A stretch of DNA of 64,000 nt. It comes from Pistricoccus aurantiacus (GTDB taxonomy: Bacteria; Pseudomonadota; Gammaproteobacteria; Pseudomonadales; Halomonadaceae). Below are positions 9,616 to 17,445 of this stretch, one piece after another (the first letter of the stretch is position 1; every line of letters begins with the position of its first letter). The stretch lies in assembly GCF_042682565.1 (NCBI RefSeq), contig NZ_JBHUIC010000003.1, one strand, 5' to 3'. The position numbers and the translations under genes are program-made. Under the pieces are notes generated by a model, which was not told where the DNA came from, did no database searches, and worked only from the letters and a program-made list of their open reading frames with translations.

Positions 9616-12600
9616 TCAGCCCTTCACCAGTTCGATGGAGTCGATGAACATGTGCTGCGGGAAATCCGCCTTGGGCACGATTTCCAGCTTGCGAATGTCG
9701 TTGCGATGCAGAATCAAATTGCCCAGCGCCACATCCAGCGGCAGAGTGGAGTAGGCGATGGTCTCCAGCCGTTGCACGGACAGGTTCTCGAGTTTGCCGA
9801 TCCGGCCGCGACCGCCGGCAGCAGGTGTTGCAACCGCCACCCGGAAGCGGGTCGACGGCTTGCCCGCGTCGCTCGGCGCTAGTACCGAGGCGACGGTATG
9901 CACCCCATCTAGAGGCGAAGCCGTGTCCATCTTGATCAGTATCGTATCCCCGGTGCTGAGGCCGTGACCTTGGTCGGTTTCGAGGATAGTGCTGGCGCTG
10001 TCCGGCGTGGTCGATTTGATCGGCGGTACGCTGGGGAAGCCGCGATGAAACACTGGCAAGCTCGGTGCGAGTATCGGCGAGAAGCCCTGCTCGAGCGGCA
10101 CGGTATTGTTGCTACCGTCGCGCACCAGCACGTCGAACTCGGGTGTCTTACCTTGGAGAATGGTCGACGCATCGGTCAGGTCGAACAGCGCCGTGGTGCG
10201 CAGCAGCAGCTCCGAGAAGTCGCGCCAATCCCGTTGTGAGGCCGGCAGATCCATACTCAGTGCCGCGGGCACCGGCGCGGCGATATTGGGATCGATCACC
10301 AGCACGCTGGTCTGGTGATTAGTCTCCAACGCCAGATTGTGTCCGCTGATGGACGCATCAGCGAATACTTTGACGCCGGCGTTGTGCAGGGTACGCGGCT
10401 TGACCGGGTCTTCCATGTCGTCGATCACTAGCACCTGCTCACCGAACGACCACTGCAACGACACGTCCGCACCCTGCTGATTCAATTGTTGACCATCGAG
10501 CAGGTCCTTGCCGCTGGCATCACCCAGCAGCTTCCATCGCGCCACGGCGCCGATGTATTCCTTGGCCAGCCCTTGATGACTCTTTTCCGATAGCAGATCG
10601 CCGACATCATCCGGGTGGAAGCCGAACTCATCGCCCGTATCCTGCATCCACACCGTGTTGAAGCGGTTGTGATCGCAGCCGCCCATGAACACCATGGCCT
10701 TGTCGGTGCGCGCGCGGTCGTAGTGGCGGAACCCGGTGCCGGTCATGGCGTTGGCGCCACCCGCCCCCGAGACGTCGTTGTCCTGGGTACCGTAGAGCAC
10801 GGCATAGAAGGCGCAGTCGCTGCGCTCCAGCGCCATGCGCTGGTCCTGTTTGGCCTCACCGCTGAAGTCGGTGGGCGCCAGGGAGCAGACGAACTTGACC
10901 CGATAAGCGGGGCGGTCGGTAGCCATGCGCTTGGCGGCGCGCACCACGGCATCGCCGCCGCGCGAGTGTCCCACCAGGCCGATGCGCGAGAAGTCCAGGC
11001 GGTCGTGCAGCAGGGAAGTCGCGTCATCGTGCAACGCGCGCAGCGTATCCAGGGCGCTGATCACCAGTAGCGCTCGCATCTCGATCAGCGCGCTCTTGAA
11101 CAGGTTGGCGGCATTGGCATCGACGGACACCGAGACGATGCCGAGTTCGGCCAGCGCGTCCTGTAGATACTGCATGCCCTGGTAGCTGTCGACATAGTGC
11201 AACGTCCCCGGCGACGTTCCCGGTGCCAGCGACCGGTGGGCACCATGCTGCAGCACCACGATCGGGAGCGGACCGCTGCCCGCCACCTGGTTCGATTGTG
11301 AATCGCCAGGGTAAACGATATGCACCGGGCGCCGCAGACGATAGTGATCGGCATCGCTGCCCGGCAAGAGCATGCCGATACTAGCAAGAAAAGCCAGCGG
11401 GTCCGGCGCGTTCGGACCACGCGGGCGTAGCAGGAAGTCGAGACCGTCGCGGGTGTCGAGTACGAACGTCGTGAGGTCGTCGGCGAGCGGATTGTCGGGA
11501 TCATGGCGGCCGGTGAAGCTCGCCTCGAGCTGCACCGGAATGTCGGTGGAATCGTGGGGCGCGGCCAGGGGCGGCAGGATTCTCGGCACCGGGCTGCCGG
11601 CGCCCACCACCGGCGCAGTATCGTCGAAGCTCACCTCCACGGTTTCGGCGCCGGCTTCCACCTTCAGCTTGCCGCCTTCGGCCTGGGACATCGCGTCCAC
11701 CGCTTTGTTTACCGCCGGATCTTCAAGCGGCGTCTCGGCCTTGGGCTCTTCCTTGCCGGTGAGCCCTTCGAGCAGCGACTTGGTGAGTCGCTGCGCCGCC
11801 TCGGGTGTCAGCAGCTCGTCGTCGACCGCTTTGCCGATGCGATCCACCACCCGGTCGGCGTTCTTGGTCAGTTCCTGCTGACGAGCGAGCTTGGCTGCTT
11901 CGCTGCCCATGGCCGATGCCGCCGACAACGCCGCATCGAAGGCTGCGGCAGCGTTCTTCTGGGTACCTTCGAGACCCGTGATATCGCGAAAAAGATCGGG
12001 TTTCGACAACAGCTCGAACGCCGCCTTGAGGCCGAAGGGATCGGGTACCGCCGGCGCGTTCTGGATCGACACCAACGGCGCGGGCAGAGGTGTGGGTGTG
12101 AGTATCGGTTCTTCACTGGCGCGGGTGCCGGTGTCGATGGGCCCCTGGATCTCCGGCGGCGCCAGCAACCCTTCCACGCTCCAACGCCAGTAGCGGGTAT
12201 CGTCGATGGCTTCGCAGGCGCTGCACTCGCCGGCCACCGCTTCGGCATACACGCCGCGGGTGGGCACGCTCAAGCGCATGCGCGGCGCCGGTGGTGTCGC
12301 ATAGGCGTTGCGGATGTCGATGGGATTGCCTTCCTCGTCGGTGGCGCTCACGGACGTGTTCAGGCGCTGGCCCGGGGCGGCGGGCAGCACTAGGCTGTTG
12401 CCGGCGATGCCGATGAGATCGTTGACGCACACACTAGCGACGCTGCGGCCTTGCTGACCCGGCACTTCGATGGCGTCGAGCAGCATATAGCGGCGCTGGG
12501 CATCGAGGCTTATCCAGATCGCCTGATGATAGAACTCCAGGTTGTCGTTCAGATGCGCCACCACGCGATTGGCAAGCTGGCGATCCTCTTCGCGCGGATT

Positions 12601-15147
12601 GCGCAGCTCGGCGTGGGACGTGGGGGTCGCCACCAGCGCCGGGTCACCGCCGCGCACGTCGTCGAGTATGCGATCGTCATCGAACAGTAGTGCGGTGAGG
12701 TGAGCGGTGCGATAACGCAGGCGGCCGCGATGGATGACGACTTTGGCATCCGGCGGCAGCGGCTCGCCGTCATACCAGAGCTTGAAATAGGCGATGTTCT
12801 CGCGCGGAATCTGTGGCAGCTCGCCGGCCGGGCTCAAGGTGACGTACAAAGGCAGGTCTTCGCGGTAGCGCGATACCAGTGTGCCGTCCAACGGCACCTC
12901 GGTCTCGCCGCCGTCCGAGCTTACATAGGCGAAGTGCAGTCGATTGATCAGGTTGGCGGCGATCTGCGGCGCCACATCGCGCTGGAACGCCTCGTCCCGC
13001 GCCGCAGTGACACTCTTGTTGGCCGCCACCGCCTGCTCGATGAGCTTGCTGTAGATATGGCGCGCAAACCCCGGCAGTACGTCGCGGTAGGCTTCCCATT
13101 CGGCCAGCTGAAAGCTGCCGTCATTGGCGTCTCGCGGGCGCGGCAGCACAAAGCTCACATACAGCTCGCCTTCGAGTATGCTGGGCGCTTCCTCGCTGTA
13201 GCGAGCAACGGGGTAGTCCCAGCCGACCCAGTTGTCGGCCACCCGTTCGATGGCGTCGAAGCCGGGCAGCAGCGTATGGTCCTTCAGATAGCGGCTCAAG
13301 TACTCGCGCCAGCGCAGCGCCTTGCCACGATCGAACTGGGTGACCGGCAGGGGTACGAACAAGCATTCCTGCACGTCGGTGAGCTCGTGGGTGACCAGAA
13401 AGTGGCGTAGCACTTCGAAGTATTCCACCGTGATTGCATGGCAGCGGTTGTAGTTGGCTACCACTTCGGTTTCGGCGCGCATGGATTCGCCTTGGGCGAC
13501 GGTCTGAATCACCGTGGAGCGTTCGCTGCGTACCGACGAGGCACGCTGGCCGATGCGGTCGCGCAACTGCTGCAAAGAATCGGCGGAGAACTGGCGCGCG
13601 GCGTTCTGCCAGGCGTGGGTATCGGAACCCGAGGCACCGCCGGCGACGCCGCCAAAAATGCCGAAGCCGCTGGTGATGAACCCGGCGCCAATGCCACCCG
13701 CCGCGCCCCAGGTGGTGTTGCGCGAGCCGCCGGCGGTCTGCTCGTGCAAGTCGGTGCCGACGATTTCGCGCACGTCGCGATCGCGCTCGATCAGCGCGTC
13801 CAAGGTTTCTTCGTATTTCAGCGATTCCTCGCGCGCCGTGCGGGTACGCCGCTCCCAGTCCACCACTGCGATCTGGCGCCGCTGCCCGGGGGCAAGTGGC
13901 AAAGAGTACAGCAGATCGCCCAACGAGTAGCCGTCGGCGCGCCACACTTCGCGGTACTGCAGGATGTGGCCGAAGGCTATCTCGGTGCTCAGATAGATGG
14001 TCGGCGTCTCGTCCCAGTCGATGGGGGCGTCGGCATCGAGTACCTGGCGCGCGGACTCCTCGCGCAGCGTGGTGTCGATCAAGTCTTTGGTATCGGCCAC
14101 TTCCGATAGCCAGGCGGCGCGCTCGATATCTTCCGGGCGCGGTACCGCATCGGTGCGCACCAAGCGTCGCGCGCTGTCGATGTCCAGTTGGAAGTCGGCC
14201 TTGGCAATGGTCGCCGAGCTCAGTCGTGCGCCGTGCAGGGCCATTGACGACAACGACACGCCCAGCAGGTCGGTTAGAAGATCCCTCGGCAGCTTGCGCC
14301 GCTTGCCCAAGGTCACCCCTTTTATGGACGGTTCGGAGGTGCGCACCACGAAGTAGTAGGCGTACTCCTCCAAGGTGCGGTTGGGCACGGTGAGATCGAC
14401 GCAGCCACCGCCCAGGTCCTGGGAGAACGCCTCGGGGTTGCTGGTCAGATCCTCGGGGTCCGGTGCCCGCGGTGGCGATCCCGTGCACTTGCAGGCATCG
14501 GTAGGACTGACCCGGGTCACCAACAGGATGTCGTGCATCAAGCGGGCGTCTTCATCCAAAGGCACCGGTACCGCCTCGCCGCCCGCCACCCGGCCGAAGG
14601 CTTCGATGAGCACATCGTCGGGCCAATCGCCGCTGAAGGCGCCGTCGACCTGGGTCTCGGTGACCAGCAGAGGGCGGGGCGGCGGCGCTTCACCGTCCAC
14701 CCGATCGACACCCCAAATCACCACCGGCAGCTTCGGCGGCACCCGCAGCCCGGTGACATCGATGATCCGGCCGTTGACTCGCTGTCGTTCGCCCAGCCCC
14801 GGTACATTACTTTCATCGATGGTAAACGGCGACGTAGGCTGGATTTCGATTTGAACGGGATTAGCGATGTCGTCCAAGGACAACTCGCGTCGGTCGACGA
14901 CAAGACCATTGGGCGCGGAGACAACGAACTGTACCGGGCCTTGCAGTTCGCCGTCGACATCGAAAGAAATACGAAAACTGCCGTCGGCTGACGCCCGCGC
15001 GACGCCGGACACCGGTGTGCGGATGCGGGTCGACTCGCCGTCGTCGGGCTCGACCGTGAGCGCCACGAACAAATCGGCTCGAACCGAATGATGTTCAACG
15101 GGAACGTTTTCGGTAGTAGAGATCAGCTTGCCGTTGACAGTAACCAT
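9616..15147 (-). CDS. giant multidomain protein with alpha/beta-hydrolase and sugar-binding-like C-terminus
   Basis: 1843 residues from ATG 15147 (MVTVNGKLISTTENV). The first ~240 residues are two carboxypeptidase-regulatory-like beta domains. The core then shows GGGCVDLTVPNRTLEEYAY, WRADGYSLGDLLYSLPLAPG (Trp402), a Gly-rich hydrophobic segment (GIGAGFITSGFGIFGG, about 490-515), and CSACEAIDDTRYWRW (Cys975, Cys978), matching the 1407-aa paralogue in the same order. An Ala-rich helical linker (about 1040-1160) leads to an alpha/beta-hydrolase (about 1215-1560): PIVVLQHGAHRS as oxyanion region, nucleophile elbow GHSRGG with Ser1395, LYGTQDNDV as a possible Asp, and GGCDHNRF with His1493. The last ~270 residues resemble a galactose-binding-like or CBM fold (VIDDMEDP, DWRDFSELLLR). 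No signal peptide. Esterase or lipase activity is likely from motifs; the substrate is unknown. Confidence 0.85.
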   Translation of the reverse strand: MVTVNGKLISTTENVPVEHHSVRADLFVALTVEPDDGESTRIRTPVSGVARASADGSFRISFDVDGELQGPVQFVVSAPNGLVVDRRELSLDDIANPVQIEIQPTSPFTIDESNVPGLGERQRVNGRIIDVTGLRVPPKLPVVIWGVDRVDGEAPPPRPLLVTETQVDGAFSGDWPDDVLIEAFGRVAGGEAVPVPLDEDARLMHDILLVTRVSPTDACKCTGSPPRAPDPEDLTSNPEAFSQDLGGGCVDLTVPNRTLEEYAYYFVVRTSEPSIKGVTLGKRRKLPRDLLTDLLGVSLSSMALHGARLSSATIAKADFQLDIDSARRLVRTDAVPRPEDIERAAWLSEVADTKDLIDTTLREESARQVLDADAPIDWDETPTIYLSTEIAFGHILQYREVWRADGYSLGDLLYSLPLAPGQRRQIAVVDWERRTRTAREESLKYEETLDALIERDRDVREIVGTDLHEQTAGGSRNTTWGAAGGIGAGFITSGFGIFGGVAGGASGSDTHAWQNAARQFSADSLQQLRDRIGQRASSVRSERSTVIQTVAQGESMRAETEVVANYNRCHAITVEYFEVLRHFLVTHELTDVQECLFVPLPVTQFDRGKALRWREYLSRYLKDHTLLPGFDAIERVADNWVGWDYPVARYSEEAPSILEGELYVSFVLPRPRDANDGSFQLAEWEAYRDVLPGFARHIYSKLIEQAVAANKSVTAARDEAFQRDVAPQIAANLINRLHFAYVSSDGGETEVPLDGTLVSRYREDLPLYVTLSPAGELPQIPRENIAYFKLWYDGEPLPPDAKVVIHRGRLRYRTAHLTALLFDDDRILDDVRGGDPALVATPTSHAELRNPREEDRQLANRVVAHLNDNLEFYHQAIWISLDAQRRYMLLDAIEVPGQQGRSVASVCVNDLIGIAGNSLVLPAAPGQRLNTSVSATDEEGNPIDIRNAYATPPAPRMRLSVPTRGVYAEAVAGECSACEAIDDTRYWRWSVEGLLAPPEIQGPIDTGTRASEEPILTPTPLPAPLVSIQNAPAVPDPFGLKAAFELLSKPDLFRDITGLEGTQKNAAAAFDAALSAASAMGSEAAKLARQQELTKNADRVVDRIGKAVDDELLTPEAAQRLTKSLLEGLTGKEEPKAETPLEDPAVNKAVDAMSQAEGGKLKVEAGAETVEVSFDDTAPVVGAGSPVPRILPPLAAPHDSTDIPVQLEASFTGRHDPDNPLADDLTTFVLDTRDGLDFLLRPRGPNAPDPLAFLASIGMLLPGSDADHYRLRRPVHIVYPGDSQSNQVAGSGPLPIVVLQHGAHRSLAPGTSPGTLHYVDSYQGMQYLQDALAELGIVSVSVDANAANLFKSALIEMRALLVISALDTLRALHDDATSLLHDRLDFSRIGLVGHSRGGDAVVRAAKRMATDRPAYRVKFVCSLAPTDFSGEAKQDQRMALERSDCAFYAVLYGTQDNDVSGAGGANAMTGTGFRHYDRARTDKAMVFMGGCDHNRFNTVWMQDTGDEFGFHPDDVGDLLSEKSHQGLAKEYIGAVARWKLLGDASGKDLLDGQQLNQQGADVSLQWSFGEQVLVIDDMEDPVKPRTLHNAGVKVFADASISGHNLALETNHQTSVLVIDPNIAAPVPAALSMDLPASQRDWRDFSELLLRTTALFDLTDASTILQGKTPEFDVLVRDGSNNTVPLEQGFSPILAPSLPVFHRGFPSVPPIKSTTPDSASTILETDQGHGLSTGDTILIKMDTASPLDGVHTVASVLAPSDAGKPSTRFRVAVATPAAGGRGRIGKLENLSVQRLETIAYSTLPLDVALGNLILHRNDIRKLEIVPKADFPQHMFIDSIELVKG

Positions 15148-15274
15148 CTCTGCTTCATCCGTTCAGCACGCTAACCAGACATGCTCGCCGTCACAGCTGA
15201 CCCCTATGCACGGTGTGGATACCTGGAAAAAGATTCTGCTCATCGACGCTTACGGCTGCTAGCATTCCATGCCG

Positions 15275-16471
15275 CTATCCTACTCGCCTGGTAATGGCGC
15301 GGGGGAGTAACAATGTTGTCGTGAATCCCGGCACGGCTGGCGTCATCCAACGCCGCGCTCGTCCACGACCGACCGACTGCACCTTGCCTGCCGTCGCAAG
15401 CGCGTCGAGGGCGCGCTGTACAGTGCGCTGACTAGTGCCAAGTGCTAGCGCTAGAGCCGAACTCGGCCACGCCTCGCCGTCGGCAAGCAAAGCGAGTATC
15501 GATGCATGCTGTTCTTCGATGAGCGGCCCCAATACAACGACAATCTCACTTTCATGGCGTGGTGCCAGAGCAAAACCGCGCCTTGTTGTGCATACATCGG
15601 CGAGAGGACGAAGTGCCGTGCGCAGTCGCCCAACCTCGACCCGTAATCGCGCACGATAGGAGTCATCGGCAAGCCGCGCTCGGAATGCCCGCGCCACAAG
15701 AGCATCTCTATTCACGTCCCCGGGCCACGCTTCGCCCAGCGCGTAAGCGAGTGAGAATAACACCGGACGCCTTTGGAGCGAGACCCTCATGTCTTCGCTA
15801 CGCACGATATGCTGGCATGCGTCCACGACGAGCGTGTCCGACGCTAGCAGCGCCTCAACCTCCTCTAGCAGCAGAAGGCGCTCCTTGCCCTGTGCTATCA
15901 GGCGCGCCGCGGGGGTATCTAGGGCTCGAGAGGCATTCTCGACCACTGCTGATAGTGCAGGAATGCCGGACTCGTGCGCGGCCCGCATTGCCCAAGCAAG
16001 CGAGGTACGTGCTGTCCTCGCCCGTAGGCGGCGTATGGCGATTTCTGCGACCATCAGCTCATGGGTGACCCTCAGCACGGGTGGCAAAGACGTGGAGTCG
16101 ATATCAGCGAGCGTCCATTCGGCCTCGTCCAAGTGTCCGATCAGCAATAGGCACTGGGCTTTTAGATAGCGTGCATGGGCAGCATTCGTCCAATCACCGT
16201 GCTTTTCGAAAGTCGCTATCGCTTTCTCGAGTGACTCCACGGGCTGGCCGAGATTGCGTGAGACGAGCGCAATCTCCGATTCGGCGACGATGCACCTCGA
16301 GCGAGCTACGATATCTTTCGAGCCGAAGGCACGCGCCGCACGTCGCAGAAACCTCTTCGCTTGAACGAACTCGCCCAGCTGCGCCAACGTAATACCGTGC
16401 AGGACGACCCGGTTCAATGCCTCGAGTGAGGCATTCGCTGCGAGCGCTCGTATTTCGGCTTCGATAAACAT
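15275..16471 (-). CDS. TPR-like protein with winged-helix and HTH segments, probable regulator
   Basis: About 398 residues from ATG 16471 (MFIEAEIRALAANAS); a GTG two codons upstream is an alternative. Residues 1-240 are helical repeats of TPR type (ALNRVVLHGITLAQLGEFVQ, then KHGDWTNAAHARYLKAQCLL). Residues about 255-310 (VNRDALVARAFRARL, VGRLRTALRPLADV, RRGFALAPR) resemble the winged-helix DNA-binding domain of OmpR/SARP-type activators. The C-terminus SQRTVQRALDALATAGKV is a helix-turn-helix. It lies 127 bases upstream of the giant-protein operon on the same strand, so it may control that operon. The signal sensed by the repeats is unknown. Confidence 0.75.
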   Translation of the reverse strand: MFIEAEIRALAANASLEALNRVVLHGITLAQLGEFVQAKRFLRRAARAFGSKDIVARSRCIVAESEIALVSRNLGQPVESLEKAIATFEKHGDWTNAAHARYLKAQCLLLIGHLDEAEWTLADIDSTSLPPVLRVTHELMVAEIAIRRLRARTARTSLAWAMRAAHESGIPALSAVVENASRALDTPAARLIAQGKERLLLLEEVEALLASDTLVVDACQHIVRSEDMRVSLQRRPVLFSLAYALGEAWPGDVNRDALVARAFRARLADDSYRARLRVEVGRLRTALRPLADVCTTRRGFALAPRHESEIVVVLGPLIEEQHASILALLADGEAWPSSALALALGTSQRTVQRALDALATAGKVQSVGRGRARRWMTPAVPGFTTTLLLPRAITRRVG

Positions 16472-16605
16472 GTCCACCGAAATCCCGTCCTTCTCGTTTA
16501 CTTACAGGATGCGATATCTGTCACCTTAGCCGATTTTATGAATCTTGACGCCCAGAAGGATGCACGCGAACTGGATGGTCTGAAAGACAGGTACCAATGA
16601 CTCGA

Positions 16606-16773
16606 CCGCGTCAGCAGCAAGGCCCGTTCCCGGCCATTGCGGGTGAAGGCGGCAGCGTGTTCGAACTCGGTGCGGGTCTCCTGTATCCGGTCAAGTCGAG
16701 CGAGCAGGTCGCCGCGTGCGCTGGGCAGCAGATGGTAGTGCGCCAGTATCGGCTCCTCGAGCAGGACATCGTC
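16606..16773 (-). pseudogene. fragment of a DUF6596-type RNA polymerase sigma factor
   Basis: The minus strand reads AHYHLLPSARGDLLARLDR, then EFEHAAAFTRNGRERALLLT. This closely resembles the C-terminal helical part of ECF-like sigma factors carrying DUF6596 (typical wording: HLLPAVRGDLL, EFERAAALTRNARER). The sigma-70 regions 2 and 4 that should lie before it are absent; instead an insertion-sequence start abuts it at 16776. It is a dead remnant. Confidence 0.65.
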
Positions 16774-16777
16774 TAGT

Positions 16778-16921
16778 TTCTAGGAGGCTGAGCTTGCGTC
16801 GTGCTACTCTCACCTCGGTGGTCATAGTTGTTTCCTCATGGTGTTACAGCCTAGCGCCAGACCTCGTCCTATAACTCACAGGGGCACTATGGCCACCTCT
16901 CTTTCAGTGGCTAACTGTCAG
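16778..16921 (-). mobile_element. left-end remnant of an IS481-like insertion sequence
   Basis: On the minus strand an ATG at 16825, preceded by GAGGAAACA, opens MTTEVRVARRKLSLLE, which resembles the first residues of IS481-type transposases. After 16 codons the similarity ends abruptly at the sigma-factor fragment. The sequence from TGACAGTTAGCCACTG (ending at 16921) to the ATG would be the terminal repeat and leader. Family and terminus are from memory of such elements and not verified by alignment. Confidence 0.45.
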
Positions 16922-17177
16922 GTAAATACTGTCTCTGTACATCTTGTTCTTTCTTTTGCCCTCTCTATTGTTTTATTTCTTTTCATTATCGAAATCTTTA
17001 AAAGCATTCTATGTTCGATAAACGCCGAGGCTTGAAAATTCGCCCGAGCGAAGCTAATTAGAGCAATAGACCGTTGTTGTCGTCAGGCTGATGGGTACGA
17101 TTGATAACCTGCCGGTTTGGCCGAATGTGGTTCTTGGATGGCCATGAATTGAAACAGTGTTTTGTAATAAGACATGT

Positions 17178-17321
17178 ATGAAGGTAACCAAATATTTTTT
17201 AGACAAGAGTAGATTTAGGTTAAACGAAGCGCTAATGAATTATGCTGTAGTGGCATGGGAAACTGGAAAGTGGCCGGTAAAATCCCTGTTGCAAGCATGC
17301 GAAAAATATCACTTTAAATGA
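17178..17321 (+). CDS. possible 47-aa small protein in an AT-rich region
   Basis: ATG 17178 to TGA 17319-17321 encodes MKVTKYFLDKSRFRLNEALM, then NYAVVAWETGKWPVKSLLQ, a basic amphipathic helical peptide. No good ribosome site is visible (GTAATAAGACATGT upstream). It lies in the AT-rich stretch 16922-17445, which otherwise shows no gene and separates the island from glgA; the glgA promoter should be here but no convincing -35/-10 pair stands out. The ORF may be chance. Confidence 0.25.
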   Translation: MKVTKYFLDKSRFRLNEALMNYAVVAWETGKWPVKSLLQACEKYHFK

Positions 17322-17445
17322 CATGTTGAGCAGCGTGTAAGTAGTTTCTTTTCAAGTGCTACTTTTCCTCGATCCAAGGAGTGGATTCTATAAAAGCTAT
17401 GTGTTTCTGGCCTTTTTACTGCAGGAAGCCTCAGGAGACTCTTCA

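Noticed and set aside
13121..14488. 455-codon minus-strand ORF in another frame of the 1843-aa gene
   Set aside because: Arg-rich shadow frame; the overlapping main frame carries motifs conserved with the paralogue.
5076..15147. Type VI secretion or contractile-tail locus
   Set aside because: No VgrG, PAAR, Hcp, sheath or baseplate motifs were seen in the flanking genes; only the giant proteins and CARDB-like neighbours are present.
16838..17035. 65-codon ORF with a hydrophobic C-terminus
   Set aside because: Starts inside the insertion-sequence remnant, has no ribosome site and the hydrophobicity comes from T-rich DNA.
1093..17300. Attachment-site direct repeat flanking the island
   Set aside because: I looked for a copy of the tRNA-Asn 3' end (CTCGGGGAGCCA) near 16-17.3 kb and saw none.
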